64,000 nt of DNA from the NCBI RefSeq assembly GCF_030936135.1, contig NC_082598.1:14264687-14328686 (forward strand), in the 5' to 3' direction. This document shows, piece after piece, positions 12,601-27,600 of this stretch (positions are counted from its first letter, which is position 1; every line of letters begins with the position of its first letter). The position numbers were made by a program, and so were the translations under genes. Under the pieces are notes generated by a model. That model saw only the letters and a list, made by a program, of their open reading frames with translations. It did not search any database and had not been told where the DNA came from. The stretch comes from Gavia stellata (taxonomy: Eukaryota; Chordata; Aves; Gaviiformes; Gaviidae).

Positions 12601-15600
12601 TGTTAAAACAGGACTCTCTTCTATTCCATCCTGTCTTTAAGAATCACTTGAGTGCAACAACTTTTACCACCGAAAAGAGGGGTGAGGGCAAGTCAGTGGG
12701 AAACTTCAGAACGGAGACCTTAAAAAAATTGGGTATTTAGACAATATGGCTGTGAAAATTGCTAATTGCTTTTGAGAACATTGTCTTGTGTCACAGTGAT
12801 CAGTAGTATTAACAATTAACGTGCCTGTCAAAACAAAAACTTGAGTCTTATTTGAGAAATTAGTCTTGTGCACAGGGTTTTGAAGAAAGAATTTTTATTT
12901 TTTTAATTTTTGTTTTAAATATTTGCCTTGGCACTGAGGTATGGAATAGTCTTGCTTCTAGGCCTTGGTCTTATGTCAGTGGCTCATGAGAATATCTGGA
13001 AGTAATGCTTTGGATTATGAAAACAGATTTGCTTTGACAAGATAAATAAACCAAAAAAACCAAACAAAAACCCCTGAGTTAGGGTGGGACTGGCTGTCTT
13101 GTGCAATCTATATCGAACTCGTGACTTGTAGAATGTTCTATGGGAGTTTTTATCTTTAATTTCTGATCGGTGTTGCTAGAGCAGTGTACACCTTCAAATG
13201 CCTGTGAACTGCTGGATTGTGAGCTTAAATGGGAGATGCTTAAGTTACTTGCCTTTCAGTAAAAAGCATTCTACAGAAAACAAAAGGCTTCATATTCAAT
13301 TGAATGTATTTCTTGCCTGCCTGCAAAGAATGTAGAAGATATATATAAAAAACTATTATTATTTATTGAATTTTTTTCCTACTGAAAACGGAAACATAGA
13401 AACAAGCAATGGGTATTTCTGGATCTATCCTAAGGTAAATGTCATCTACTTTTTTCAAACAAGTACTGAAGGCAGCTCAGCTCTTTTTCTGTAAACTCCC
13501 AATTTTGGCCATCTCTTCTGCTTTTCACTGGAAACGTCTGCCTCCTGTGTTCAAAAACAATAGCGTAGTTTTTAGCATTTTGGTTACTGCATTTCCAGTA
13601 TGATCTGAGTTGAATTCTCCTCCTAATTCAATATCCCTTATGTTTATTTGTAGCCCATATGCTTACTTATTATTTAACGTCACACACCTACCTTATTCAA
13701 GATTGATTTGTTAGATTAACAGTAATGTTGAGAGATAGTATCTGTCTTTTAAGATGGACATTTGTTAAAAATATCAAGAAAATTAATCTTGCCTCTACTT
13801 TGTGTCTGTAGCATGATTTCTTACTCTTGTCTTGTAATTGGCTTAACTGACATTAGTAGGAAATATTTCCTGAAGGTATCCTTCCATGGTGTACTTCCAT
13901 CCTTCAAGGACATTCCAGATGATGTAACGGAGACTTTGGAGAATATGACATAAGCATGAGAATATCACAAGCATATTTGATTCCAAATCACATTTTAAAT
14001 TTAGCTTTGTTTACTCAATAATAGACTTTGTATGATACACAATCACTCTTAGCAGGTCTCTTATGAATAAAATTTCCAGAGAAAATTCATGGGCATCATG
14101 TTACATGTTTAACGTCTTAGGGATCTAAAAACTTGGTGGAAGTCTCCTTAAATGCTCCTTTAAAGCTAATCATGAATAGAGTCAATGATGTATAATTCTG
14201 GTTAGCATGAATAGTAAGCTAATAAGGTTTTAATGTCTTGAGTACCATCTCTATTTATTTGTGCAAAGGTATTCTGAGGAACTAAATCAAGTCTTGTGCC
14301 AACGGGAAGTCATATAGTGTCTGAAGAATACAGTTGACCTTTACAGTGTTGTAGTTCATGCTTGCAGGCGAACTACTATTGGTCTTTATTATTCCTATTT
14401 TATAGGCTGGTAAAACTGTAGAGAGATTAAGACTGCATATATAAATGTATACCGCAGGATGTCTACCATGCTAAGATATCTATCATGTAGGTATTAATTA
14501 AATAGGGATGGTCATCTCTGCCCTTCTTTGAGAGAGGCCAAACTTGATGGGATAAATACTTTTCCACAGAATGCAAATGTGAGTACCTGCTCTCAGGTGC
14601 CATGGTGATAGTAAACTTAACCAAAACTCATTTAAAAGTTTTTGAGATGCCTCCTTTCATGGCTGTGGTTTTTCCATTGTGTCACAGGTGGTAGTTACTT
14701 GAGCATCACTGTTAAAACACACAATATTAGAAACTTCTGAAAATGCTGATTTCTGAAAACATTTTTTAATATGCTGTGAAACCTATCAGATCAGTTTTTT
14801 CGGGACCAGAAGATAATTTAGAGATGGAGTGAGAAAACCCCTGCACTCTGATACCCAGCAGTGTCACAGATGGGCTGTTTCTGTGCTTAGCTTTATTCTA
14901 AATCCAGTGTGTAGGGCAGCAGTTGATACCAACACCAAGGAATGGAGTTGGAGCTCTCATGGTTGTGTGTGCTTTCTCCCTCTGTGTCTTCTCTCTCTTA
15001 CAATCCAATGTTTGGGCCCATGTAGATAATATAGGGAGAGAGAATAAAAGCAAGCTGATAATTATTTGCTGTCTTTGAGGATTCAGCTACCCAAATGTTA
15101 CATGTGCAGTGTAGCCATCAATGTCTAACCTAGACATCCACACTTACACATCAGTGTGAACACATTTTTTAGGATACGAAACGTACCGAGAACTACCTTT
15201 TCCTTTTCTTGGACTATAAAAGGAGCTTAGAGTGACAAGCTCAGATGGAGGCATCTAAAGAGGGTAATTGCAGCTGGCTACTATCCACATTGTCCTGAAG
15301 AAAAATGGTCACAGTGGCAATATCACTGGCTGTGAATGTCAGTGGTATAGGATGGAGAGCTCATCAATCATGTTGCATTTGATCACATGCTTGCACATGC
15401 CATGCTTGCCTTTCATCCTTGTATAGTTTCTGTGGATGTCCCATCAGATGTGTGGCAGCAACATAGTTTTTGAGTTAAATAATTCTGATTTAATCCTGTT
15501 TGTCCATTCAGTCCAGTTTTAATCTTTTTTGAAATCCATTACCAGTAGACTCTTGATTTACAGTTTAACTTTGTTTTATATAAGAGGATTTTTGGTTATT

Positions 15601-18600
15601 TGCTTAAAGAATAGTAGGTTGAATTTCATTAGTCAATATTAACTGACACCAATTTGAAACTAAATACAGTCTTTCTATAAATCTTGTATTTTTGCTAAAC
15701 AGAAGGATGCCTTCCCATTTAACCAATGTCATAGGTAAGCATAGGTTTATTTATATTTTTAATTTTTATTTATATTAAAAATTATATAGATCCTCTATTT
15801 TAGGTTAGTATTTAATATTAAAGTTATGACTACCCTAAAACAAAGCCTGATCTCTTTGAAATATCTGACCTTACTGTAGTATTTTTTGATCACTTAAACA
15901 CAGTAAAAGCTTAGAATTTAATGTCAAAAGCACTCTTTTTAAAATAATGTATTACATTATAAGATAACAGCATTGATTTCTTTTCTGCTTTAATCTTGCT
16001 TGTTAATTACAGAGTAGTAAAATCATGAGCACGCATGTAAGGTTCTGTTAATCTTATTATCTTTTGTGTTTTGGTATTTTTTAGGTTGAGTACAAGTTGC
16101 TGCTTGAGAAAGAGTGTCAGCTGCGCAATGTGGAAAATAAACTTGGAGAGTATATTGCTTCTTTAGCCTTTCAAAAGACTGTTAAAAAATCCAAAATGTT
16201 GGAACTGTATACCGCTATCATAAGTGTACAAGCTTTGCTCTTTGAACAACTGAGCACGTCAAAAACACTGTCAAAATTGGAATGTATTCAGATTTTAGAA
16301 GCACATAATCCTGTAAGTAATAAAGTTGTGAAAAGGAAAAATTCCTGTTACGGGACAGCAGCTATCACAGGAGCTTATTTGACTTTGATTTAGTTGGGCT
16401 GGTTTGCAGCTCCTGGTGGTCTGGCCTTTAGTTTCTGTGATTATGTGCACTTCAATGCACTAAGTAAAAGAAATAAAGAGAAGGAAAGTATTAGAGCCAG
16501 GGAAGATTGTATATTATTATTTATTTTTATTATAGTAGCATCCAGAGATCTACAGTCAGAAAGAGCAGTATTTTGGTGGCTAGTTAATATTAAAATTTTT
16601 GATTGCAAGGAAGACAACTGGGAAGTGATTGTGAGTTATGACTGGGATAGTGTGTAAATTGTCATGACTGTTACAAAATTGTTCATGTTATAGTGCTTTC
16701 CATACAGTAAAATCCATAACCACATGATATGCTTCAATCATCAAGCTTTTGAAGATTACATATTCTTCCTCCTATGTCCCTCCTTTCTCCCTCCAAGCAT
16801 GCTCACACAGTTTAAATAGTAGAAACTTTGGAAAGGCTTCTTTTCTTCATCGTATTTATTACATATTTGGTATGTGCCAGTTTTCTAATCCTTTTTTAAT
16901 ACTTCAGTGCTCTGTATTCATAAGGATTTATATTTTTTTTACATCTGCTATTTGCAACCATCCAAGTGAGGCTTGGGAGAGCACTGGAGTAGAACAAACA
17001 AAATGGGTTTTTAAAAGCAAAACCTCTTTGCTAGAGGGCATCATTAGACAGCTGTTGCTGTGAAAACTCCTGGTTAAATTTCAATGCTGTCATCTCTACA
17101 GAGTTTCTCGTGGAATAGCAGTTAGAATGCTTATATGCTTCTAGATTTGTTTAAATTTGTGTTAAACCTTTAGGAAATGATGGAAGTTCTGTGTAGATGG
17201 AGTATTAAAAATAATTTCATCTTGCCTTTTATGCAGTAACTGTAAGATAGCTCTGCAAAGAGAACAGATGAATTAAAAGGATTGAAGGAGAGACAGAAGA
17301 GGTATCTAGAGTGGCTAGCACTGGAGTCTTTAGCCAATGTGCAAGAACTGAGTTGAGCCCTATTTTGGGGAAAAAATAGTAATTTTAGCCATTGTTTAAA
17401 GTGTCTGTTAGGCTTGGTGTATGGTGACTGTCTCCTGGTGATCAAACCTTTCTCTCTTGCTGTGTTTTATTTCTGCCTCTTTGTCACAGTAGGTGGCAAA
17501 TTTAAACACCCGTTACCTTAAAACAAATATATCAGATTACACAGGATTCCCTAATGCTGACTACTTCAGTGATAGTTTTGCCCATCAGTGAAGCAAACAT
17601 GTCTGGCTATATGTGAATTTGCTTCATCCCCTTAGAGATAGCAAGATAATGTTCAGTTTTGGTGTTAGGAGAGTGGATCTAAGCTCCAATGTCAAATCTT
17701 GATGACTGGGGAGCAGATACTTAGAGATGCCATGCTCCAGTGCATTTCTAGTCTGAATACGGCTGCTGAGGTGGAGGAATAGATTAGAATTCAGCATGTT
17801 CTCCAAGCTACAGGTTGGGAAGTAGAGCACTGAGATATTAAGCAACTTGTTTGAGGTCAGATAACAATGACATTGGAAAACTGAAATATGAAGCCGTTCT
17901 TCTGATGTCTAGTTGGACTCTTTGACCAAAGAGAGATCTTTGGCATGAGGGATCCCATCCACTTAAGACTTTGGTTTTTAGCCCTTTGATTTTTAGAGCA
18001 TTGTATTTTAACCCTAATTTTATCACACTAAATGTGAATTTCTGTCTTTTAACTTCAAACCGCTTTGACACTAGCTGTTGATTTAGTATAACTAATCTAG
18101 TCAGTCTGAGTTTCTCAAGCTGTTTCAGTGGCTTTATGCAGCTTATAGATGAATTCTAATGGCACCAGCCATGCTGGTAGTGCACTTTCTAGATGTCCTC
18201 TGCAGTGGAAGGTTTCAGAGAACATCGACCTTTAACACAATGAAAATTGACTCATATTTTTCAGCATTGTTCTGATATTCATAGTGTGCAAGTCATGTTT
18301 ACTGAAGCCATACAGTGAATTGGAAAGTGTAATGACTGCAAGTGGCTGGGTAGAATGAGATATGGCTGGTAGAATGAGAAATGAATAAACTAGTGTCAGA
18401 AATCCTGATACCATGTTTTTTCTTCACTCCAAATGAAATTTGTTTTTCAAGTTAAATTATGACTTTTTATCATTACGTGTTTTCAACCTCTAGGAGATTG
18501 AAGAACTTGACAGGAAGCTGGAGTATGAGATATTGCATAAGGAGTCAGCTCAGCAGCAGCATCTAATGAGTAGGCAGAGGTGGACTCCAGATGGATTGGG

Positions 18601-21600
18601 ACTTTCAGCTGAAGCTGTGGAAACAAATGCAGATAGGCAGGTGACAGTTCTGCTAAAACAGGCCATGAATAAATGTAGGCAATTTATAAATCTGCACCGG
18701 CAAAGGTAAGTGCTTTGGTCTCAGTTTTTACTAAGTTACTGCAGTCCTTATAGACCATAAGATATCCTAGAGAAACAGCAGGCTAAATTTTCTGCTGTGT
18801 TGGGGGGGGACTATACATTTATGTTTGAACAGTGCATTTTTGTGATGTGGCCCAGAGCATAACTGAAGAGTCTTGGGAATATTGAAATAAGAAACATTAA
18901 ATAATAATAACTTAGTTACATATAAATTCTGATGTTTTGCATGGCAATCGCCATTTCTTGTATAACAATACTCCTTAGCAGCAAGGAGGAAAAGAATTTT
19001 AATCCTGTTCCGTCATCTCCCAAGAAGATAGGTAGGGACTTCAATGAAACCTGATCTGTTGGGGTCAGAGGAAGTAGCTGAGACAATTTAAATTGAATTT
19101 ACATCACCACTGTCACAGTGTAGACTGAATTCCCTGTGACGCAATCATTTTTGATGGGGTATATAAACTCTTCTTCAGAGGCAGGCTCAATTTCACTTTT
19201 CCCTGGCCATTTTTTAAGTAAAGATATCGGTGACAAAAAAAAAAAAGCCTCTTGGGAGGTATATAGAAATATTTCTCTCGTCGTGAAGGTTGCCTAGCGA
19301 AAATGGGTGATAATCTGCAAAATTGCAAAGCATTGTATTATATTCATGAGGGTTGCAGGAGTTAGAAATTACATTTCCGTATGTATTGTACAGTATTAAA
19401 AGCCTACCACATTTCAAGATTCATGTAAGATCCTGAGAGGGTGCCTTCCATTACAAAGAGGGTTTTCCATGAAACAATTAATCCATTAAAAATGGCTTTG
19501 ATAGGCTTTGAGTGGAGTTGTTGCACTCTGAAGTCTGTTTTAATTCTGAAAGGGCCGCAGCTCTACTGGATGTAGATTAACAACTTTTCTGTTGCAGAAG
19601 TAAAGAGTCATTAGAAGAGCAGATAGGTTACTGGCTTGTGGATACTGGCTTGTGGATGCTACTGTAAGGATATATCAGTAAAGCCTTCAGAGAAACTGCA
19701 ACTAGTCTTTACTATTGACCTGAAAACATAATGGAAGAAACAAGTTTTGTACTTTTCCCAAATGACATAAAGATGGCTTCATGATTTGGTCCAGAAGCAA
19801 AAAAAATCACTAGTAGTGAGGAAGTTAACTGTATACTATTATATTCCAGCAACAAAAAGATCCACAACTTGCCATAAAGTGTAGTGCTGAAATTTAAAGA
19901 AGAGGATGGGGACAGGTTGAATCATGTTGCTTTGGAGCGATTCCAGATTTGAATTGTTTGCAAGAGATTCTGCTCTGTTGATTGCTTGGTGGTTCAGGGG
20001 AGAAAGGAGAAGTTGTTTGCTTGTTTTAGATGTTATGCTGCTCACTCAACTTGGCTGACAGAAAGATACGCTTCCTGAATGGGTGACTTTCAGATATTGT
20101 TTCCTATAATACAGTCAGTGCACTTGGGAAGATTTCAATGTTAATTCTGTTTTTCACTTCAGCTTGAGAGATGAGCAATGGAATTGCGCGGTCCTTGAAG
20201 ATCTCCTGGAAAATATAGAAATGGATGCATTTTTGGCACTTTATAGTCAGGTAAGCATGAAATTGAACAAAGCTTCCAAGTTTAAATTATAGCTGTATCT
20301 AGAAATCAGCTTTTCTTGCTTTTTTGGGAACCATTACAGATGTATTTGGACCCAGTGCTGCTAATAGTCGCTACCAGTTCTGGTGTTTGCAGCCTGTATT
20401 ATCATTCACTTCAATTAATTCTGACCTACTTTTAGCCTTTTGAATTTTACTGAGTTATACTTCTTTTTGTTCACTTACAAATCCTTTTCGGGGGTTGTCC
20501 TGTTGCATTTCATTCTCTGGAGAGAACTAAATTGCCTGAATTTCTGGTTTACAGAGAGATTTACAGTCTGATTTTCATGTAATGAGACAAGAGTTTTGTT
20601 TAGGCTTTAATCAGTATTAGAAAGGATTTGCATTGATTGTGTTACAAAACTAAATGATAGAAGGACTGCTAGTTAAATTTTCTGGTATCATTACTCATAT
20701 TGTTTTCAAAAAGAGCATCACCTCTTCAGGTAATTTGCTATCCATTGGCTGCCTGTCAGTGCCACAAAAGGTGTTAAAAATTAATTGATGTTGTCCCCAA
20801 GTTTTATCTGCAGGCCTTGGTTGAGATACGTAGCTAGTGTCAGAAAAGAGACTCAGTGTTGCAGTTTTTCACAACCAAGTATCTTGCCTCTCAGCGACAA
20901 GTGTGGTCACAGCCACCTGTATCATAAATTGGGAGCTTCAGAGGCCAGCAAGCCAAGGAGTTACCACTTAGACTAAGGGTCTCTCAGCTATTCCTGTGTC
21001 TCAGCTTGTTTCTGCTCAGTTTTCTGAACTCTATTCTTTTTTGAGTTAGATGTCTATTTGAGGTCAGCTGCTCTCATGAAGAATTGAAGTGAGAATCCTG
21101 TATATTTTATCTGTGTTAGGTGATTCACCTGGAAGGTAGCACATGTTTTCAGATCCTTACTCTGATTTGGGTAACGAATTTGCATCAAGATCTCCTAAAG
21201 CTCACAGGAGCATGACACTCACTTCAGTCTCTGCCTCTCATGTGGGCTCTTGGGCTCTGTTCAGAGCGGAGTCCTTCTGTGACCATTGCTCGAAGAGGCT
21301 TACCTCTGAAGGCCAACAGGGTAGCAAGCTGGTTTGAAATGGCCTCAAGTTGTGCCAGGGGAAATTCAGGCTGGATATTAGGAAAAAATTCTTTACTCAG
21401 AGAGTGGTGAAGCATTGGAATAGGCTGCCCAGGGAGGTGGTGGAGTCACTATCACTGGAGGTGTTCAAGGAACGTGTGGACGTGGCATTGCGGGAGGTGG
21501 TTTAGTGGGCATGGTGGTGTTGGTTGATGGTTGGACTTGATGATCTTACAGGCCTTTTCCAACCATAGTGATTCTCTGATTCTGTGAACACTTTTCTAGG

Positions 21601-24600
21601 AGAAAAAATGATCTTTTGTCCTGTTCGACATTCCTTTTTGGTTTGGTGGGTTTTTTTTTTTTTGAAAACAGATAAGGAGTTAACAGGCTGGTGTGAATAT
21701 TTTGCTGAAACATACAGTGCTTCAGATACATGTTGAATATGATAAATATAAGATAAGTCTTAGAAAAAATAAACTCCATTCAACATCAGTGGAAAATAAA
21801 CCTCAGAACAGATACAAAAATTGAAAATGCTTTGAAAGGTCCTTTGGCTTTGCTGATCTTTCCCTGTACTACTGTGGTTTAAGTCATTGGTCTTGGTGGG
21901 CCATAGTCTTGTGAATTCTTTTTATACTGAATTATTTTTTTACTTTTTCATAGTTCACTATATATTTATCTGATAAAACATGCTGCATCCAGAAATGCTG
22001 GCCATTAGAAAGGCTTTAAACAGCATGGACCAACTCCTCCAAATTAGCACTACCGAGACCGTTATCATAGTTTAATTTCAATGCTTTTAAATCCACTATT
22101 GCCTTGCAATCTTGAACTAATTGAAGACACCTTATAGAGTGTTTATTTAGCAATTTCATAGGCTGGCAAAAACAGTCACCGCTAAGTGGGAACTCTTAAA
22201 GAGTGCATGAAGACTGCATTAATCTCATACTGTGGTTCTTAGCTTGCCATACTCCTGGGCATAGAAGGGTAGGAGGAAGATGCATATAACAAGCCAGCTG
22301 CTCAGCGGAAGAGTTCTTATCTTCCAAAGAATGTTATGAAACATTTTTCTGCTGCTCTTGAGTTTGGTTGTCTCTGACAGAGCCTCAGCATCTACCTGCC
22401 TCATGAAGGCATGAATTCAAGACGTTTGGCATGTTAAGATGAACGCTGAAGCAGCTGTGTAGGACTTGGTGGGAGGGAAGAGAGACAAACCAGGTGGCTG
22501 AGTGCTATTGCTGCTGGCTACGAATCATTCATTTTGAGGGGAATCCTATCCGAAAAGAGCTTGGCTTTTTTCTTAGTATTTCAGTTCAAAGACAGTGCTC
22601 TTTTTCTTTTGAAAGTGTTAATCATATTTATCATTGGAATGCCCAGGAAAAACCAGGAATATGCTGGTTTTGCATGTTATTGTGGCTCTCACAGAAGCCA
22701 CCCCTGTACCCCCTCTGCTACCAAAACCTTGCCATGCAAACCTAGTACAATACTTTACTGAAATTCCATAAAACCTATACATATTTACCCTGCAGACATA
22801 CAAAACAAAATTTCTGTTCTCAGCAAGTATAATAGTATAATATCTTAAACTATAATTCCAAACCTGACTATCTTTAATTCAACTGTGAAGAAGTATGTGC
22901 TTAGTAGAATAGTAATTTATTAATTTATTAGGGCTCACAGTGTAACGTTTTCCTACTTTTGGATGTGCTTATTCTGTGAGCTGATATGGGAATTGATTTT
23001 TAAATCCTTTTTTTCCCCTGTTTTCTTACAATTTATAGAACATGTTACACTGGCAAGTATTAGGAAACTATAGCTATTGCATCTCTGTATCTTACACTCA
23101 TTCTTTTCTTTAAAGAGGATTTTCCCCTTTAGACTAGTTTTCAGAACTGTGGATGCAGCCCTCTCTGGAAAACCAGATAAGTTTTACTTTCCTACATTTT
23201 GTGTTTCAGGTTACATCCTTATAAAGGCAGATCTAGGCCAATAAGAGGTTTGCTTGAATGATAGTGAGTTCAGGATCATAAGCCTCTGGCTGAGAAGTTA
23301 TTTTTAAATAAGCTTATAGCTATAGCCCCAGGTACACCAGTTGCATTTTAGAGACAACAGATGATGCAGGCAGACTTCGTCGCCCTTCTCTGGACACGCT
23401 CCAGCACCTCAATGTCCTTCTTGTAGTGAGGGGCCCAAAACTGAACACAGGATTCGAGGGGCGGCCTCACCAGCGCCGAGTACAGGGGCACGATCACCTC
23501 CCTGCTGCTGCTGGCCACACTGTTTCTGATACAGGCCAGGATGCCGCTGGCCTTCTTGGCCACCTGGGCACACTGCTGGCTCATCTTCAGCTGGCTGTCC
23601 ACCAACACCCCCAGGTCCTTTTCTGTGGGGCAGCTTTCCAGCCACTCGTCCCCAAGCCTGTAGTGTTGCATGGGGTTGTTGTGACCCAAGCGCAGGACCC
23701 GGCACTTGGCCTTGTTGAACCTCACACAACTGGCCTGGGCCCATCGATCCAGCCTGTCCAGATCCCTCTGCAGAGCCTTCCGACCCTCGAGCAGATCAAC
23801 ACTCCCACCCAACTTGGTGTTGTCTGCAAACTTGCTGAGGGAGCACTCAATCCCCTCATCCAGATCATTGACAAAGATATTAGACAAGACCGGCCCCAAA
23901 ACTGAGCCCTGGGGGACACTGCTTGTGACCGGCTTCCAACTGGATTTAACTCCATTCACCACAACTCTGGGCTCGGTTGTCCAGCCAGTTTTTTACCCAG
24001 CGAAGAGTACCCCTGTCTAAGCCACAAGCCGCCCGTTTCTCCAGGAGAATACTGTGGGAGACAGTATTCTTCTGTCTCCAGAAAAGAATCAAATAATTTC
24101 TTCCCCTAATTAGCCTGAACAGACATTCCTTTTACCTAACTTTGGTGCCTGTTTAGGATGAAAATATTGGATGTTTTAGATACCACACCAATTTACTAAT
24201 CTCTCATCAATCTTAGGATTTTGTCTTGTTCATTCTAGTATCTCAGTGGTTTCCATGGAAAACCTATAATAACACGGAGGAGCCCAGGAAACTTTGGGAA
24301 ATAGCTAGTTTTCCTGCCTTTTGGAGAGGAGTTCTCTGCTTGGAGAACAGTTATGGGAAAAGGAGGTTGATTGATTTCTTTATTTTGTGCAGCTGTCTAA
24401 ATTTGGGTTAGGGCTGCTTTGGGGGTGATTGCTTTGTTTGTTTTTACATGGATTTAGCAGAAAGAATTGTCCTTTACAGATCATCCTTTCGGTGAAATGG
24501 ATTCTTTTGAAGAGGAAGATTCATTTAATACAGGGATCTCATAGGTGCATTTGCTCCTCTGAAAATTTGTCATGCAGAGAAGAGGCAGAGTTCAAACATT

Positions 24601-27600
24601 TGCTGTGACATTTTGAATCCGCTGTGGACAAAGAAATTGGCTGTCTTCCTGCATGGTGGGACCTTGTGGGTTTTTTATGTGACACACGCTTTGTAGTCAT
24701 CTCCCCCATCAATGCTCATAGGAGGGTCTACAGAGCAGAGGTGACTCAGCTGTCATGAGTCATCTCAAATATTTGGCATGTTTTACCTAACTTTGGATAC
24801 CTGAGATACATGTATGGTTTGAATAGACTACAACAGCATTTTTCTGGCATCCTTTGAGGCATTTAACTTGCTTTAATTTGCTTTACTCTTTTCTTTCTAT
24901 GTAGTTCTCAATATATTGTAGACTTTTTATATTTGATATGCATGAGATACCCGCAGAAACAGCCCTGGGGACACAGTCGTTTTGACAGCAGAGCAGAAGA
25001 TAACTAACGGGATTTTGGTGTTTGGAGTAGGGCGGGAAATGGGGCTGGTTGATTGTCTAGGGAACAACTAAATTTGAACTTAGTCTGTTTGAACACTATG
25101 TGAATATGCTTTACCCCTGACCTTTGGGCCAAAAAAGAGAGGACATGTGGAATAAAAAAAACCCCACCAAAACAAAAACAGATGTTTCCTTCACCTCTTA
25201 ACAAATGTTACAAGCTGTTCTCTGAGCTTATCACAGAATCTGGTGTTAAGAGAGGCTGAACAATGAAGTGCTCAACCATGGCAACATGTAAATGTTGTCA
25301 TTAGGTTTCAGAGGCTATTTTTTTCCCCTAATTTTACAGACCAGGGAATGCTTGGAATATTGTTTCATTGCTATCTTGAAAGGATTTCTTTACAATAGCA
25401 CAATCCATAAATTAACTGAACCTTACGTGCTAGAATATGATTGCATTGTGATTTTTCAGACCGAAGGACATCGAGTACCTGCCGTAAGCACAAACCCTAA
25501 GATCAACTGGTTGTTTAACATTTACATTGCCTATATCCAGAATGAAATGGACAACCGTAGTATATACAGGCCAGTGTGGGTAGAAACAGGGAAAATGGAG
25601 CTGTGACCACTTGACACCAAAACTGTCACCACTAACATGATTTTCGAGAATATTTCTTGTTTCTATAATGAATAATTTTTTAATGATAGTAATTAAAATT
25701 CACTAACGCTTTTCTATTTTCAATGCTAAATTTATCTGTCTTCTACTCATTAATCCTCTAGGAGCTCCGACTGGCAGGTTATTTAGCTAAACTGACAAGA
25801 GTACCAATGGGGATGCTGCACAGGATCCTGAACTTATTGCTGCCCTCCAGCTCACGAAGTGAGGTTCTTTCTGTCCTTGATTCCATCAATAAATATTCAG
25901 ATGGTGTTGCTCAAAGTGACAGTAATGCAGATGAGTCTGGCAGCTGTAAGAAAAGGTAAACGTGATATTTTTTGGTAGACCATTGCAAGAGAAGATTATT
26001 GCTTTACATGTATATGTATTTGCTGGACAAGCAGATTGACCGCAATAGAAAAAATCCTAAGTTTCCTTTTGAAATATTTTTGTGGGGTAAAAATACTTTG
26101 AAACTGCTACCTCATTTTATGAAATAATTTAATGATAATAAATTCATAAAGAGTTAATAAATTTTATCACTTTATGAATTAAATAGTTATTTTATAGATT
26201 TATAAATCTTGTTCTGATCATCTTCTTTCTGTTGACTTTAATTGGAGTTTATTAAAATATTTTCGTTCCAGCTTTTTGTGTTTATAATATTGATAGCACA
26301 CCAGATTTCAGGTGTCCATAGCTCCTAAAGATTTAAAAGAGGTCCTCCTTTCTAATAATGGAAGTTTCAACCTTGCAGATGCCTGTCCCTTTGTAGTTCA
26401 TTACTGAAGTCCCGAGTGAGCACTGTTTTTCCCTTTACTCACATAGGCAGGTAGTCTCCCAGAGCCTTCATCCCTCCAATTTATCCCCATTAACACCAGC
26501 TGGATGCCTGTGCAGCTAACACTGAGAGGTGCTCCTGGACCCTCTCTCCCAACTCCCTGCCATGACATGGGAGAAAAGCAGATGTTGTGGCACTGGACCC
26601 TCTAGTTGTCAGATATGAGTTGTCAACAAACAGATAAGGGTCCTTGGGACCATGTCCTGAGGTGTGATCTTGGGTGATTTAAATGATTTGTGGCAGGGCA
26701 GCAAAAATCCTTGAACGCTGTTACTGACTATGTGTGGTATTACTGTCATGAGTTTGGTACCTAAATTCAGAAAGGGGAGGAAAGTGTGTATATTAGGGGA
26801 TTTGCTGATGGGAATTTTTTTCTTTCCTGCTCCTTCAGGAAGAACCAAGAGTTGTGGCAAGCACTGGAGAACAAATTAAGGCAAGACCTGATAAACAGAA
26901 GTTTGGAGAAGATCCCTTCTCTAAACAAGAGAAAAGACAGGTAAGGAGAAAACAGGAAGAAACAGATATGATTTTTTTTATACTTAATTTAATCTCCAAA
27001 GGTTCCTTTGTATCTGTTAGAAAACAGAAAATAAGTTCATAAATATGCATTTTCTGACACTGTTCTGCTGTTTGATGCTTGTGTTTCCTACAACGTATTT
27101 ACACGTAATAATATAGCAATATCAGTAAATGTCTAAAAATGCCTAGAAAGATTTTTCCATACATACCCACAAAATTCACACATTTTTCATATACATTGCC
27201 CATCTTCCCTATGGTTATTTATTATAAGGTTACCTTATGCAGTTTTGTATCTCATAAAATGATATGTAAATTATTGGGGACTGGAATGGAAATTAAAAAT
27301 CTGTCTGTTGAAATACGATTTTCTTTAGCTTCCAAAGGCACCACTTCTATGTCGGGATATGATATAGGAAGTTATGCTTTTTTTGCCCAAGTTTTCATTT
27401 TTCAATTTAATTTTTTTCATTAATGTAGCTTGATAAAGAAGAAGCAACTTGCCCTCTTGGAAAAAGCATCATTCGTTCATCTTGGATGTTCACCTCCGCA
27501 TCCTCCTATGGAACAGTCTGATCCACCTGTTCCTTTGAACACTGCAACTGCTGAAGCCATAGAGCTATTAGACACAGGGGAGAAGGTATTTTTGTTCCGT

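Larger units (their letters stand above)
7186..16084 (+). other. EVC2 intron, exons d-e (8.9 kb)
   Basis: The longest intron here. It contains the 1.4-kb CR1 copy, a T16 run, an (ATTC)n repeat, a MIR-like trace near 14.4 kb, and a possible 42-bp exon at 9820-9861. Otherwise unremarkable AT-rich DNA. Confidence 0.8.
20251..25761 (+). other. EVC2 intron, exons g-h (5.5 kb)
   Basis: Contains two CR1 fragments (21.3 kb plus strand; 23.4-24.1 kb minus strand) and the LTR stump at 22.7 kb. The remainder is AT-rich with no coding signal. Confidence 0.8.
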
